From Xanthomonas sp. (GTDB lineage Bacteria; Pseudomonadota; Gammaproteobacteria; Xanthomonadales; Xanthomonadaceae): DNA of 64,000 nucleotides. Below the pieces are notes generated by a model, which was not told the DNA's origin, did no database searches, and saw only the letters and a program-made list of their open reading frames with translations. Both the position numbers and the translations under genes were made by a program. Of this stretch, positions 27,124-36,172 are shown one piece after another; the first letter of the stretch is position 1; every line of letters begins with the position of its first letter. The stretch spans positions 1 to 64,000 of the forward strand of contig NZ_JAFIWC010000007.1 in NCBI RefSeq assembly GCF_017163755.1, written 5' to 3'.

Positions 27124-27744
27124 TCACTGGCCCGGTGCCGGCTGCTGCGCCGGCGCCGGCCTGGAGCCGAAGTCGACCGCGGGCGCCTCGGAAATCTGCG
27201 CTTCGTTGGCCACGCTGAAATTCGGCTTTTCCTTGTAGCCGAACATCTTGGCGGTGAGCACCGGCGGGAACGAGCGGATGTAGGTGTTGTAGTCCTGCAC
27301 CGCCTGGATGTAGCGGCCGCGGGCCACGGTGATGCGGTTCTCGGTGCCTTCCAGCTGCGCCTGCAGGTCGCGGAACGACTGGTCCGACTTCAGGTTCGGG
27401 TAGTTCTCGGTCACCACCAGCAGCCGCGACAGCGCGCCGGACAGCTCGCCCTGGGCCTGCTGGAACTGCTGCAGCGACGCGGCGTCGTCGGCGTTGACCT
27501 GGATCTGGCCGACCCTGGCACGCGCATTGGTCACGTCGGTGAGCACCTGCCGCTCCTGGTCGGCGTAGCCCTTCACCGTGTTGACCAGGTTCGGGATCAG
27601 GTCGGCGCGGCGCTTGTACTGGTTCAGCACCTCGGACCAGCCGGCCTTGACCGCCTCGTCCTTCTGCTGGATCGCGTTGTAGCCGCAGCCGGACAGCAGC
27701 ACCGCCACAGCGGCGAGGAACAGCGTACGGGACAACAGGCGCAT
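27124..27744 (-). CDS. LemA family lipoprotein
   Basis: A 206-residue LemA family protein. The start MRLLSRTLFLAAVAVLLSGCGYN is a lipoprotein signal with lipobox LSGC (Cys20). Conserved LemA segments are YNAIQQKDEAVKAGWSEVLNQYKRRADLIPNLVNTVKGYA and ENYPNLKSDQSFRDLQAQLEGTENRI; the rest is helical, ending in a Pro/Ala-rich tail. First gene of the LemA-TPM-TPM cluster, about 95 bases ahead of the next gene. Molecular role is not known. Confidence 0.94.
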   Translation of the reverse strand: MRLLSRTLFLAAVAVLLSGCGYNAIQQKDEAVKAGWSEVLNQYKRRADLIPNLVNTVKGYADQERQVLTDVTNARARVGQIQVNADDAASLQQFQQAQGELSGALSRLLVVTENYPNLKSDQSFRDLQAQLEGTENRITVARGRYIQAVQDYNTYIRSFPPVLTAKMFGYKEKPNFSVANEAQISEAPAVDFGSRPAPAQQPAPGQ

Positions 27745-27822
27745 GGCGCATCTCCGGTGGCAGGACGCGCGCAGCTTGCCACGCGCCCCGTGAAAACGCA
27801 GCCCGCGCCCGGGCTCAGCCGG

Positions 27823-28572
27823 CTACCACTGGCCGGCGCCGGGCACATGGTGCGCGGCGGCGCGGCGGCGCATCAGCAGGTTCAGCCACTCCACCAGCAC
27901 CGAGAAGCCCATCGCCGCGTAGATGTACGGCTTGGGCACGTGCACGTCGAAGCCGTCCAGGACCAGCACCACGCCGATCATCAGGATGAAGGCCAGCGCC
28001 AGCATCTTCACCGTCGGGTTGTGGTCGATGAAGCGGCCCAGCGGGTTGGCCGCCAGCAGCATCACCGTGACCGCCAGCAGGATCGCCGCGACCATCACCG
28101 GGATGTGCTCGGCCATGCCGACCGCGGTGATCACCGAATCCAGCGAGAACACGATGTCGATCACCGCGATCTGCGCGATCACCATCCAGAACACGCCCGA
28201 CGCCTTGCTGGTGGTGGGATCGGCGTCTTCGCCGCCGGTGATCATCTCGCGGATCTCCATCGCGCCCTTCACCAGCAGGAACAGGCCGCCGACGATCAGC
28301 ACCAGGTCGCGCACCGAGATGTCCATGCCGGCCACGGTGAACAGGGTCACCTGCATCCGCGCCAGGAACGCCAGCGACACCAGCAGCGCGATGCGGGTCA
28401 GGCACGCCACGGCGATGCCGAACTTGCGCGCCGCCGGGCGCTGCGCCTCCGGCAACTTGCTGACCGCGATGGAGATGAACACCAGGTTGTCGATGCCCAG
28501 CACGATTTCCAGCCCGCTCAGCGTCAGCAGGGTGAGCCAGGTGTTGGGATCGGCGAGAAACTCAAAAGACAT
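27823..28572 (-). CDS. TerC family integral membrane protein
   Basis: A 249-residue protein with about seven membrane helices, of the TerC/YjbE/YkoY type that has been linked to manganese or other metal efflux and to cation supply of exported proteins. Signature segment: SGLEIVLGIDNLVFISIAVSKLP near the N terminus, and VIDIVFSLDSVITAVGMAEH in the second half, each with the conserved intramembrane Asp. ATG 28572 lies 9 bases after AAGGA; a TTG three codons upstream is adjacent to the Shine-Dalgarno and unlikely. Confidence 0.94.
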   Translation of the reverse strand: MSFEFLADPNTWLTLLTLSGLEIVLGIDNLVFISIAVSKLPEAQRPAARKFGIAVACLTRIALLVSLAFLARMQVTLFTVAGMDISVRDLVLIVGGLFLLVKGAMEIREMITGGEDADPTTSKASGVFWMVIAQIAVIDIVFSLDSVITAVGMAEHIPVMVAAILLAVTVMLLAANPLGRFIDHNPTVKMLALAFILMIGVVLVLDGFDVHVPKPYIYAAMGFSVLVEWLNLLMRRRAAAHHVPGAGQW

Positions 28573-28611
28573 GGAGATCAATCCTTAACGGGAAGAGGAA
28601 AGCTGCCGGCA

Positions 28612-28992
28612 TCACAGCCAGCGCGGTGCCAGGATCAGGCCCCAGCACAGCGCGACGTTGGCCAGCATCACGAATACCGCGGCCGAGCCCATGTCCTTGG
28701 CGCGCCCGGCCAGTTCGTGGTGTTCCGGCCCGTAGCGCTCGATCACCGCCTCGATCGCGGAGTTGAGCAGTTCCACCGCCAGCACCAGCAGCAGCGACCC
28801 TATCATCAGGATCCGCTGCACCGGGTCGGCGCCCAGCCACAGCGCCAGCGGCGCCAGCACCACGAACAGGCACACCTCCAGCCGGAACGAGGACTCGTGC
28901 AGCCACGCCGCGCGCAGCCCCTGCCACGACCAGCGCGCGGCCATCAGCATGCGGCGCGGGCCGCGCGGCATATGCCCCAGGTGGTCGGCCAC
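28612..28992 (-). CDS. dgkA: Diacylglycerol kinase DgkA
   Basis: A 126-residue trimeric inner-membrane kinase phosphorylating diacylglycerol to phosphatidic acid, which recycles lipid left by periplasmic glucan and LPS modification. Hallmarks: LHESSFRLEVCLFVVL with the conserved Glu, and VELLNSAIEAVIERYGPEHHELAGRAKDMGSAAV with the catalytic Glu and the Asp-Met-Gly-Ser-Ala. Three membrane helices are visible. Start is GTG 28992 or ATG 28971; neither has a strong Shine-Dalgarno. Confidence 0.95.
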   Translation of the reverse strand: MADHLGHMPRGPRRMLMAARWSWQGLRAAWLHESSFRLEVCLFVVLAPLALWLGADPVQRILMIGSLLLVLAVELLNSAIEAVIERYGPEHHELAGRAKDMGSAAVFVMLANVALCWGLILAPRWL

Positions 28993-29198
28993 GCCCTCAG
29001 CCCCGGCCTGCGGAAGGAGGACACGGCGGCAGCGGCCGGAAATGAGCGGTCATCGGGGATCGAGGCGAACGGCAGGAGCCGGATTTTGCCACAAGCCCCC
29101 GCGCCGCGCTGTGCAGGCGCCGGCGCGGCGGCGATTTGCGCGCGGCGCGCCCGCTGCGGCACCATCGTCGGCCGCACCCGTACTGCAACAGGAAGGCC

Positions 29199-29921
29199 AT
29201 GCACACGACCCTGACCCCCTTGCGCGCGGCGCTGCTCGCCGCCACCGTCTCGCTGTTCGGGCTGGGCCCGGCGCCGGCCCTGGCGCGCGCGCCGGCGGCC
29301 GCGCCGCAGGTGCCCGAGCAGGTGTCCAACGCCGCCTGGGAAGAAGACATGGCGCGCTTCGCCAAGGCCGACGCCGCGCACCCGCCCAAGCCGCACGGGG
29401 TGCTGTTCGTCGGCAGCTCGTCGATCCGCTTCTGGGAATCGCTGGCGGCCGATTTCCCGGGCGTGGAGGTGATCAACCGCGGCTTCGGCGGCTCGGAGAT
29501 CCGCGACAGCACCTGGTACGCCGACCGCATCGTGGTGCCGTACAAGCCGCGCCTGGTCGTGTTCTACGCCGGCGACAACGACCTCAACAGCGGACGCAGC
29601 CCGCAGCAGTTGCGCGAGGACTTCGTCGCCTTCGTCGCGCGGGTGCGCCGCGACCTGCCGCGCACCCGCATCGCCTATATCTCGGTCAAGCCCAGCCCGG
29701 CGCGCGCGCAGCTGATGCCGAAGATGGCCGAGGCCAACCGGCTGATCCGCCAGGCCGCCGCCGGCATGCGCCAGGTGGACTTCATCGACGTGTACACGCC
29801 GATGCTCGGCAGCGACGGCCAGCCGCGCCGCGAGCTGTTCGGCGACGACCAGTTGCACATGACCGCGGCCGGCTACGCGCTGTGGCGCGACACGGTCAGG
29901 CCGTACCTGGCGGCGCACTGA
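29199..29921 (+). CDS. Exported SGNH/GDSL hydrolase
   Basis: A 240-residue exported hydrolase. Signal peptide MHTTLTPLRAALLAATVSLFG...ALA; SGNH blocks are VGSSSIRFW (nucleophile Ser), RGFGGSEI (Gly), AGDNDLNSG (Asn), and DQLHMTAAGY (Asp/His). This arrangement with GSSS and DDQLHM resembles the SGNH esterases acting on acylated sugars or phospholipids. AGGAAGG sits six bases before ATG 29199. Convergent with the histidine kinase gene, 3' ends overlapping by 26 bases. Confidence 0.92.
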   Translation: MHTTLTPLRAALLAATVSLFGLGPAPALARAPAAAPQVPEQVSNAAWEEDMARFAKADAAHPPKPHGVLFVGSSSIRFWESLAADFPGVEVINRGFGGSEIRDSTWYADRIVVPYKPRLVVFYAGDNDLNSGRSPQQLREDFVAFVARVRRDLPRTRIAYISVKPSPARAQLMPKMAEANRLIRQAAAGMRQVDFIDVYTPMLGSDGQPRRELFGDDQLHMTAAGYALWRDTVRPYLAAH

Positions 29922-31200
29922 GCCCGGCGGACGCGGCGAAGCGCACCGTGGCGGTGGTGCCGCCGCCCGGCGCGCTGTCCAGCCGCACCTGCCAGCCGAA
30001 GCGCTCGCACAGCCGGCGCACGATCGACAGGCCCAGCCCGGTGCCCTGCGGGCGGTCGGGTTCGGCGCGGAAGAACGGCTCGAACGCGCGCTGCAGCGCC
30101 TCGTCGGACATGCCGATGCCGGTGTCGCGGATGCGCAGACTGTCGGTGCCGATCTCGACCTCGATGCTGCCCGCGTCGGTATAGCTGCAGGCGTTGCGCA
30201 ACAGGTTGCTGACCACCACGTGCAATACCCGCGGCGGCGCATGCAGCCGCGCCGGCACCCGCACGTTGACCACCAGCGTCACCGGCTTGCCGGCCAGCAG
30301 CTCGCGCGCGTTGTCGGCCTCGTACTGGACGACGTCGGCGACGTCGACGTTCTCGCTCTGCGGCACCACGTCGGCTTCGCGCGCCAGGATCAGGAACGCG
30401 TCGATCACCGCCTCCATGTCGCGTCCGGCGCGCTGGATGCGCTGCAGGCTGCGGGCCAGCCGCGGCGGCAGTTCCGGATCGGTCATCGCGATGTCGCTGG
30501 CGACGCGGATCACGGTCAGCGGCGTGCGCAGCTCGTGGCTGGCGTCGCGGGTGAAGTTGCGTTCGCGCGAGACGTGGTCGGTGACGCGCAACGCCAGCGC
30601 ATGCAGCGCCGTGGCCAGCTGCCGCGACTCGCCCTGGACCTCGGCGGGCAGGTTCTCCGGCGCCAGGTCGGCCGCCGCCGGGTGCCGCGGATCCCACTGC
30701 GACACCCGCCGCGCCAGCCAGTTGACCGGCGACAGCAGGCGCCGCGAGGCGCGGTAGGCCAGCCACCCCACCACGCTTACCGCCAACAGCGTCAGCAGCG
30801 CCGGCACCAGCCCGAACCAGAACGCCAGCTGGTCCGCCTGCGCACCGAGGAACACCAGGTACAGGCGCCCGGCCGGGCGTTGGTCGACCAGCACCAGATC
30901 GCCGCCGCTGCGTTCGTGCAGGCCCGGGCGCAAGGCGCGCAGTGGCGCGGGCACCGCCGCGTCCGAGCGGCCGGCAGGCACCACATAGCCGCGCAGGGCG
31001 TGGCTGTCGGGCGGCGGCTGGCCGCGGTCGCTGGCGTACAGGCGCCAGTAGTGGTCGGCCTCCTGGCGCATCACCGAGCCGACCAGCGAGTGCTTGACCA
31101 CCGCCACGACCAGATAACCGCCGAGCACGGCCACCACCGCTGCCAGCAGCAGCCGCGAAAACAGCGCGATACGAAGTGTGTGCGGCAACCCAAGCGGCAT
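29896..31200 (-). CDS. Sensor histidine kinase
   Basis: A 434-residue membrane kinase. Transmembrane helices near residues 15-37 and 138-160 flank a ~100-residue periplasmic sensor of no known family; a short HAMP-like linker (RRLLSPVNWLARRVSQWDP) follows. HisKA has the phospho-acceptor in ASHELRTPLTVIR, and the ATPase domain has N-box NLLRNACSY, G1 RDTGIGMSD and G2 GTGLGLSIV. ATG 31200 is 5 bases after GGAAG. It lies downstream of its presumed partner response regulator with a 109-base gap holding a strong hairpin. Confidence 0.94.
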   Translation of the reverse strand: MPLGLPHTLRIALFSRLLLAAVVAVLGGYLVVAVVKHSLVGSVMRQEADHYWRLYASDRGQPPPDSHALRGYVVPAGRSDAAVPAPLRALRPGLHERSGGDLVLVDQRPAGRLYLVFLGAQADQLAFWFGLVPALLTLLAVSVVGWLAYRASRRLLSPVNWLARRVSQWDPRHPAAADLAPENLPAEVQGESRQLATALHALALRVTDHVSRERNFTRDASHELRTPLTVIRVASDIAMTDPELPPRLARSLQRIQRAGRDMEAVIDAFLILAREADVVPQSENVDVADVVQYEADNARELLAGKPVTLVVNVRVPARLHAPPRVLHVVVSNLLRNACSYTDAGSIEVEIGTDSLRIRDTGIGMSDEALQRAFEPFFRAEPDRPQGTGLGLSIVRRLCERFGWQVRLDSAPGGGTTATVRFAASAGLSAPPGTA

Positions 31201-31259
31201 TACGGCTTCCGTGTGTCGTCGCAAAAAGTATAAAAAGACGAGCCGTGAGCCCGCCGTGC

Positions 31260-31290
31260 AAGCAGGCGCCCGCTGGCGCGGGTGCCTGCT
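31260..31290 (-). other. Hairpin between response regulator and kinase genes
   Basis: AGCAGGCGCCCGC and GCGGGTGCCTGCT form a 13-base stem with one mismatch around a TGGC loop. No T-run follows at once on the minus strand, though a TTTTT run occurs about 35 bases further on. It could be a leaky terminator or processing signal that lowers kinase expression relative to the regulator. Confidence 0.45.
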
Positions 31291-31309
31291 CGCGGTGCCC
31301 GGCGCACGC

Positions 31310-32023
31310 TCAGCTCATCGGCTGGGCGATGTCGGCGATGCGGTAGCCGGCGCTCTGCACGGTGTGCAGCAGCGGACGGTCGAACGGCTTGTCGATGATC
31401 TTGCGCAGGTTGTACAGGTGGCTGCGCAGGGTGTCCGAGTCCGGCAGGCCGTTGCCCCAGATCTCGCGCTCGATCTCCTGCCGCGTGACCACCCGCGGCG
31501 ACTCGCGCATCAGGATGGTCAGCAGGCGCAGGCCGATCGGCGACAGCTGCAGCTCGGTGCCGGCGCGGGTGGCGCGCATGCTCACCGGGTCCAGCACCAG
31601 GTCGGCGACCTTCAACACCTCCGAGCCTACCTGGCGGCGCTCGCGACGGATCAGCGCGCGCAGCCGCGCTTCCAGTTCCTGGATCGCGAACGGCTTGGTC
31701 AGGTAGTCGTCGGCGCCGAAGCCCAGCCCGGTGAGCTTGTCGTCCAGCGTGTCGCGCGCGGTCAGCATCAGCACCGGCGTGGACTTGCGCGCGTCGTTGC
31801 GCAGCCGGCGGCACACTTCGATGCCGTCCAGGCGCGGCAGCATCAGGTCCAGCACCACCACGTCGTAGCTGTTCTCGGCGGCCAGGCGATATCCGTCCAG
31901 GCCATCGCAGGCGTAGTCCACTTCGAATCCCCGGCCTTCGAGGTATTCGCCGATCATCTCGGAGATGTTGCGGTTGTCCTCGACCACCAATACGAGTCCG
32001 GAGGTTTCCTTGGTCTGACGCAT
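31310..32023 (-). CDS. OmpR/PhoB-family response regulator
   Basis: A 237-residue two-component regulator. Receiver domain at about 10-125: acidic pair VVEDN, phospho-acceptor Asp in VVLDLMLPRLDG, conserved Thr in LMLTARD, and Lys in DYLTKPF. The C-terminal winged-helix domain (about 135-235) has the recognition part SDTLRSHLYNLRKIIDKPF and ends QSAGYRIAD. Probably transcribed ahead of the histidine kinase that follows on the same strand. Targets cannot be inferred. Confidence 0.95.
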   Translation of the reverse strand: MRQTKETSGLVLVVEDNRNISEMIGEYLEGRGFEVDYACDGLDGYRLAAENSYDVVVLDLMLPRLDGIEVCRRLRNDARKSTPVLMLTARDTLDDKLTGLGFGADDYLTKPFAIQELEARLRALIRRERRQVGSEVLKVADLVLDPVSMRATRAGTELQLSPIGLRLLTILMRESPRVVTRQEIEREIWGNGLPDSDTLRSHLYNLRKIIDKPFDRPLLHTVQSAGYRIADIAQPMS

Positions 32024-32115
32024 AGAGCTTCCTCATTCTTCAGCTTTGTGAAACATGCCGGATCACCGGTGGTGACGGCGTGAAGATGGCCTCATGTACC
32101 TGACCCTAAGTAAAA

Positions 32116-32775
32116 TCAACCACTTATCAGCGGCCTGAGCTTGGGCCAGACGTTGTCCAGCACCCTCGGCTGGCCAGCCGCGGTCGGGTGCAGGCCGTCG
32201 TCCTGCATCAGCTTGGGGTCCAGCGCCACGCCCTCGAGCAGGAACGGCAGCAGCGCGGTCTGGTACTGTCGGGACAGGTCGGCGTAGGTCGCGCGCAGCC
32301 GCTGGCGGTACGCCGGGCCGTAGTTCGGCGGCACGTCGATGCCCAGCAGCAGCACCTTGGCGCCGGCGTCGCGGCTGAGCACGATCATCTTCTCCAGGTT
32401 GCCGCGCAACTGCGCCGGGGTCAGTCCGCGCAGGGCGTCGTTGCCGCCGAGCTCGATCACCACCACCGCCGGCCTGTGCTTCTGCAACAGTCCCGGCAGG
32501 CGGGTCAGCGCGCCGGAGGTGGTCTCGCCGCTGATGCTGGCATTGACGACGGCCGGTGGTGCCTTCATCTCCTGTTTGAGGCGGCGCTCCAGCAGCGTCA
32601 CCCAGCCGGACTGGACCGGGATGTTGTGCGCGGCGCTGAGACTGTCGCCCACCACGAGCACCGGCCCGGGCGGACCTTTGGCACAGGCGACGGCCGGCAG
32701 CAACAGCAACCATGCCAGCCACAGCCAGGCGCCACGCGTCCAGGCCGGTGTTTCCTTCCTATCGTTGCCACGCAT
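32116..32775 (-). CDS. tesA: Multifunctional lysophospholipase/arylesterase TesA
   Basis: A 219-residue exported SGNH hydrolase, homologue of E. coli TesA (acyl-CoA thioesterase I / protease I / lysophospholipase L1). Signal peptide at 14-32 (AWLWLAWLLLLPAVACA), then VVGDSLSAAHNI (catalytic Ser), ISGETTSGA (Gly), GGNDALRG (Asn) and DGLHPTAAGQ (Asp/His). It is divergent from a YbbA/YbbP-type ABC transporter, the same arrangement as in E. coli, which supports the assignment. The 5' parts of the two transcripts overlap. Confidence 0.95.
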   Translation of the reverse strand: MRGNDRKETPAWTRGAWLWLAWLLLLPAVACAKGPPGPVLVVGDSLSAAHNIPVQSGWVTLLERRLKQEMKAPPAVVNASISGETTSGALTRLPGLLQKHRPAVVVIELGGNDALRGLTPAQLRGNLEKMIVLSRDAGAKVLLLGIDVPPNYGPAYRQRLRATYADLSRQYQTALLPFLLEGVALDPKLMQDDGLHPTAAGQPRVLDNVWPKLRPLISG

Positions 32776-33503
32776 CCGGAGATTTCCTCATCGACAGTCT
32801 GGCCCCCACTACCCGCACCGGCATCGCGATCGACGTACGCGATGTCGGCAAATCCGTCAGCGGACCGGAGGGAACGGTCCACATTCTCGACAAGGTCGGA
32901 TTGACCATCGATGAAGGTGACAGCGTCGCCATCGTCGGCGCCTCCGGTTCCGGCAAGACCACCCTGCTCGGCCTGCTCGCCGGGCTGGACCTGCCCAGCC
33001 GCGGCGAGATCGTGCTCGCCGGGCAGTCGCTCAACGCGCTGGACGAGGAGGCGCGCGCCGCCTTGCGCGCGCGCGAGGTCGGTTTCGTGTTCCAGAGCTT
33101 CCACCTGCTGCCGTCGCTGACCGCCGAGGAGAACATCGCGCTGCCGCTGGAGCTGGCCGGGCGCGAAGACCCGGCGCGGGTGCGCGAGGTGCTGCAGGCG
33201 GTAGGCCTGACCGCGCGCGCGCGGCACTACCCGCGGCAGCTGTCCGGTGGCGAGCAGCAGCGCGTGGCGCTGGCGCGCGCGTTCGTGGCGCGGCCGCGGA
33301 TCCTGTTCGCCGACGAGCCCACCGGCAGCCTCGACCAGGCCACCGGGCAGCAGATCAGCGACCTGCTGTTCGCGCTCAACGCCGGCAGCGACACCACGCT
33401 GGTGCTGGTGACCCACGACCTGCGCCTGGCGCAGCGCTGCGAACACCGCTACCGGCTCGACGGCGGGCGCCTGGGCCCGGCCGAAGCGGTGACCGGCGCA
33501 TGA
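32748..33503 (+). CDS. YbbA-type ABC transporter ATP-binding protein
   Basis: A LolD/MacB-like ATPase partner of the following permease. Walker A GASGSGKTT, Q-loop FQSFHLLPS, signature LSGGEQQRVALARA, Walker B ILFADEPTG and H-loop VTHDL are all intact. The start is uncertain. Conventional in-frame starts are GTG 32748 (251 aa) and ATG 32712, both inside the divergent tesA gene with poor Shine-Dalgarno; the only strong one, CCGGAGA at 32776-32782, lies 7 bases before an ATC codon at 32790. The conserved part begins at about 32805 (TRTGIAIDVRDV). ATGA overlap with the permease gene. Confidence 0.92.
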   Translation: MFPSYRCHASGDFLIDSLAPTTRTGIAIDVRDVGKSVSGPEGTVHILDKVGLTIDEGDSVAIVGASGSGKTTLLGLLAGLDLPSRGEIVLAGQSLNALDEEARAALRAREVGFVFQSFHLLPSLTAEENIALPLELAGREDPARVREVLQAVGLTARARHYPRQLSGGEQQRVALARAFVARPRILFADEPTGSLDQATGQQISDLLFALNAGSDTTLVLVTHDLRLAQRCEHRYRLDGGRLGPAEAVTGA

Positions 33504-35983
33504 ACGTCCTGCGCCACGCGCTGCGCTCGCTGCGCCGGGAAATCCTCGCCGGCGACCTGCTGACCGTGTTCGCCGCGCTGGTACTCGGCGTGGCGGTGAT
33601 GACCGCGGTCGGCACCCTGGTCGACCGCGTCACCCTGGCGCTGACCGGCAGCGCCGCCGAAGTGATCGGCGGCGACCTCGGCGTCACCGGGCGCCAGGAC
33701 ATCCCGGCCGCGTTCGCCGCCGAAGCGCAGCGTCGCGGCCTGCGCAGCACCCGCCTGGTCAGCTTCCCCAGCGTGCTGTTCCATGGCGAGGCCAGTCAGA
33801 TGGCCAACATCAAGGCGGTCGCCGACGGCTATCCGTTGCGCGGCGAACTGCAGGTGGCGCGCGACACCGCCGGCGCCGGCAGCGAGCGCGCCGGGCCGCC
33901 GCCGCGCGGCCAGGCCTACGCCGATCCGCGCCTGCTCGAGGCGCTGGGGCTCAAGCTCGGCGACGCACTGGAATTCGGCGCCGGCACGTTGCGCGTGACC
34001 CGCGTGCTACGCGCCGAACCGGACGCGTCCGGCGAACTGATGCAGCTGTCGCCGCCGTTGCTGGTCAACCGCGCCGACGTCGATGCCGCCGGCCTGCTCG
34101 GCCCCGGCAGCCGCGCCTCGTACCGGCTGATGTTCGCCGGCGCGCCGGGCGAGATCGCCGCGCTGCGCGAATGGCTGCAGCCGCGCGCCAAGGCGTTCCG
34201 CCTGGTCGGCATCGAGGACACCCAGCGCGGCGTGCGCGGCGCCTTCGACCGCGCCGGGCGCTTCCTCGCGCTGGCCGCGCTGCTGGCGGTGCTGCTGGCC
34301 GGCGTGGCCACCGCGCTGGCGGCCAACCGCTTCGCGCTGCGCCGCATCGACAACGTCGCGGTGCTGCGCTGCCTGGGCGCGCGCCAGCGCGACATCCTCG
34401 GCGCGCTGGCGCTGCAGTTGCTGCTGCTGGCGATCCCGGCCTGCGCGCTCGGCGTGGGCCTGGGCATGCTGGCGCAGATCGGCCTGGTCGAGGCGCTGGG
34501 CAGCCTGATCCCGAACCGGCTGCCGCTGCCGCAGGCGACCCCGGCGCTGGCCGGCGCCGGCATCGGCCTGTTGCTGCTGCTCGGCTTCGGCCTGCCGCCG
34601 CTGTTGCGGCTGCGCAACGTGCCGCCGATGCGCGTGCTCAACCGCAGCTTCGCCGCGCTGCCGCCGACCTCGCTGCTGGTCTACGCCGCCGCGCTGGCCG
34701 CCACGGTGGTGCTGGCGGTCTACGCCACCGGCGACGGCCTGCTCGCGGCCTGGGTGCTGGGCGGGCTGACCGCGCTGGCCGCGCTCGCGGCGCTGGTCGG
34801 CAGCGTGCTGCTGGCGCTGCTGCGGCGCCTGCAATCGCGGCTGCGCGGGCCGTGGAAGCTCGGCCTGGCCTCGCTGACCCGGCGCCGCGCGCTGAGCGTG
34901 GTGCAGCTGGTGGGCCTGTCGCTGTCGCTGTGCGCGTTGCTGCTGCTGGCGGTGATCGGTCCCGGCCTGCTCGGACAGTGGCGCGACCGGCTGCCGGCCG
35001 ATACGCCGAACTACTTCCTGATGAACATCCAGCCCGACCAGTCCGAGCAGGTGCTGCAGACGCTGCGCGGGCTGGGCGTGGCCGATGCGGCGGTGGAGCC
35101 GTTCAGCACCGGCAAGCTGGTGGCGATCAACGGCAAGCCGCCGCAGCGCCAGGACCAGGGCCCGGACGAGGACGGCGACGGCGTCGACCGGCCGATCAAC
35201 TTCTCCTGGCGGCATACCTTCCCCGCCGCCAACACGCTGCTGTCCGGACGCTTCTGGGCGCCGGACAGCACCGCGGCCGAAGCCTCGGTGGAGGAAGGCT
35301 GGGCGCAGCGCTACGGGCTCAAGCTCGGCGACACGATCACCCTGTCGCTGGGCGAGCAGCAGCGCAGCTTCACCGTCACCAGCCTGCGCAAGGCCGACTG
35401 GGATTCGTTCCGGGTCAACTTCTTCCTGTTGATCAACGCCGGCGCGGTCGAAGACGCGCCCTACAACCTGATCTCCGCGTTCCACCTGCCCGGCGGCAAC
35501 GCCGCGCCGCTGGCCGGGCTCACTCGCAGCTATCCGAACGTGTCGCTGCTGGACATCGACGCGATCCTCGGCCGCGTGCGCGAGGTGATCGACCGCGTCG
35601 CGCAGGCGGTGCAGCTGGTGATGGGCTTCAGCCTGCTGGCCGGCGCGCTGGTGCTGCTGGCCGCGTTGCAGGCCACCGCCGGCGAGCGCCGCTACGACAG
35701 CGCGGTACTGCGCACGCTGGGCGCGCGCCGCGGCCAGCTGCGCGGCGCGGTGCTGGTGGAATTCGGCACGCTCGGCCTGCTCGCGGCGATCCTGGCGGTC
35801 GGCGCGGCGGCGGTCATCGGCGTGGTGGTCGCCAGGCAGGCGTTCGAACTGGCGCTGTCGCCGCCGTGGCCGGCGCTGCTGCTCGGCGGCCTAGGCGGCG
35901 TGCTGCTGAGCCTGCTCGCCGGCTGGTCGGGCACCCGCCGCATCCTGCACACGCCGCCGGCGCTGGCGCTGCGCGAGAGCTGA
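33500..35983 (+). CDS. YbbP-type FtsX-like ABC transporter permease
   Basis: An 827-residue inner-membrane permease with two FtsX-type modules. An N-terminal anchor helix (LTVFAALVLGVAVMTAVGTL), a large periplasmic domain to about residue 250, three helices near 255-380, further helices at 395-500, a second periplasmic domain at about 500-690, and three final helices. This matches E. coli YbbP, thought to extract or move lipids or lipoproteins in concert with TesA and YbbA; the substrate is not proven. ATG 33500 overlaps the ATPase stop by four bases. Confidence 0.93.
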   Translation: MNVLRHALRSLRREILAGDLLTVFAALVLGVAVMTAVGTLVDRVTLALTGSAAEVIGGDLGVTGRQDIPAAFAAEAQRRGLRSTRLVSFPSVLFHGEASQMANIKAVADGYPLRGELQVARDTAGAGSERAGPPPRGQAYADPRLLEALGLKLGDALEFGAGTLRVTRVLRAEPDASGELMQLSPPLLVNRADVDAAGLLGPGSRASYRLMFAGAPGEIAALREWLQPRAKAFRLVGIEDTQRGVRGAFDRAGRFLALAALLAVLLAGVATALAANRFALRRIDNVAVLRCLGARQRDILGALALQLLLLAIPACALGVGLGMLAQIGLVEALGSLIPNRLPLPQATPALAGAGIGLLLLLGFGLPPLLRLRNVPPMRVLNRSFAALPPTSLLVYAAALAATVVLAVYATGDGLLAAWVLGGLTALAALAALVGSVLLALLRRLQSRLRGPWKLGLASLTRRRALSVVQLVGLSLSLCALLLLAVIGPGLLGQWRDRLPADTPNYFLMNIQPDQSEQVLQTLRGLGVADAAVEPFSTGKLVAINGKPPQRQDQGPDEDGDGVDRPINFSWRHTFPAANTLLSGRFWAPDSTAAEASVEEGWAQRYGLKLGDTITLSLGEQQRSFTVTSLRKADWDSFRVNFFLLINAGAVEDAPYNLISAFHLPGGNAAPLAGLTRSYPNVSLLDIDAILGRVREVIDRVAQAVQLVMGFSLLAGALVLLAALQATAGERRYDSAVLRTLGARRGQLRGAVLVEFGTLGLLAAILAVGAAAVIGVVVARQAFELALSPPWPALLLGGLGGVLLSLLAGWSGTRRILHTPPALALRES

Positions 35984-36172
35984 GCGCCGCCGGCGCGGAC
36001 GCGGCGGGGCGCCGACGCGGCTCGCCGCAGCGACCGGGATTCCGGCGCTGCTCGACCCCGCCGTTGGAAGCAGCGGTTCAGCCTGTCCGAAGGCGCCCAC
36101 GGACGAAGGGCGCTGCCATGCGTGCCAACTTCAAAACGCCAGCTGGGTTTCAATGATGACGACCAGGATTGC

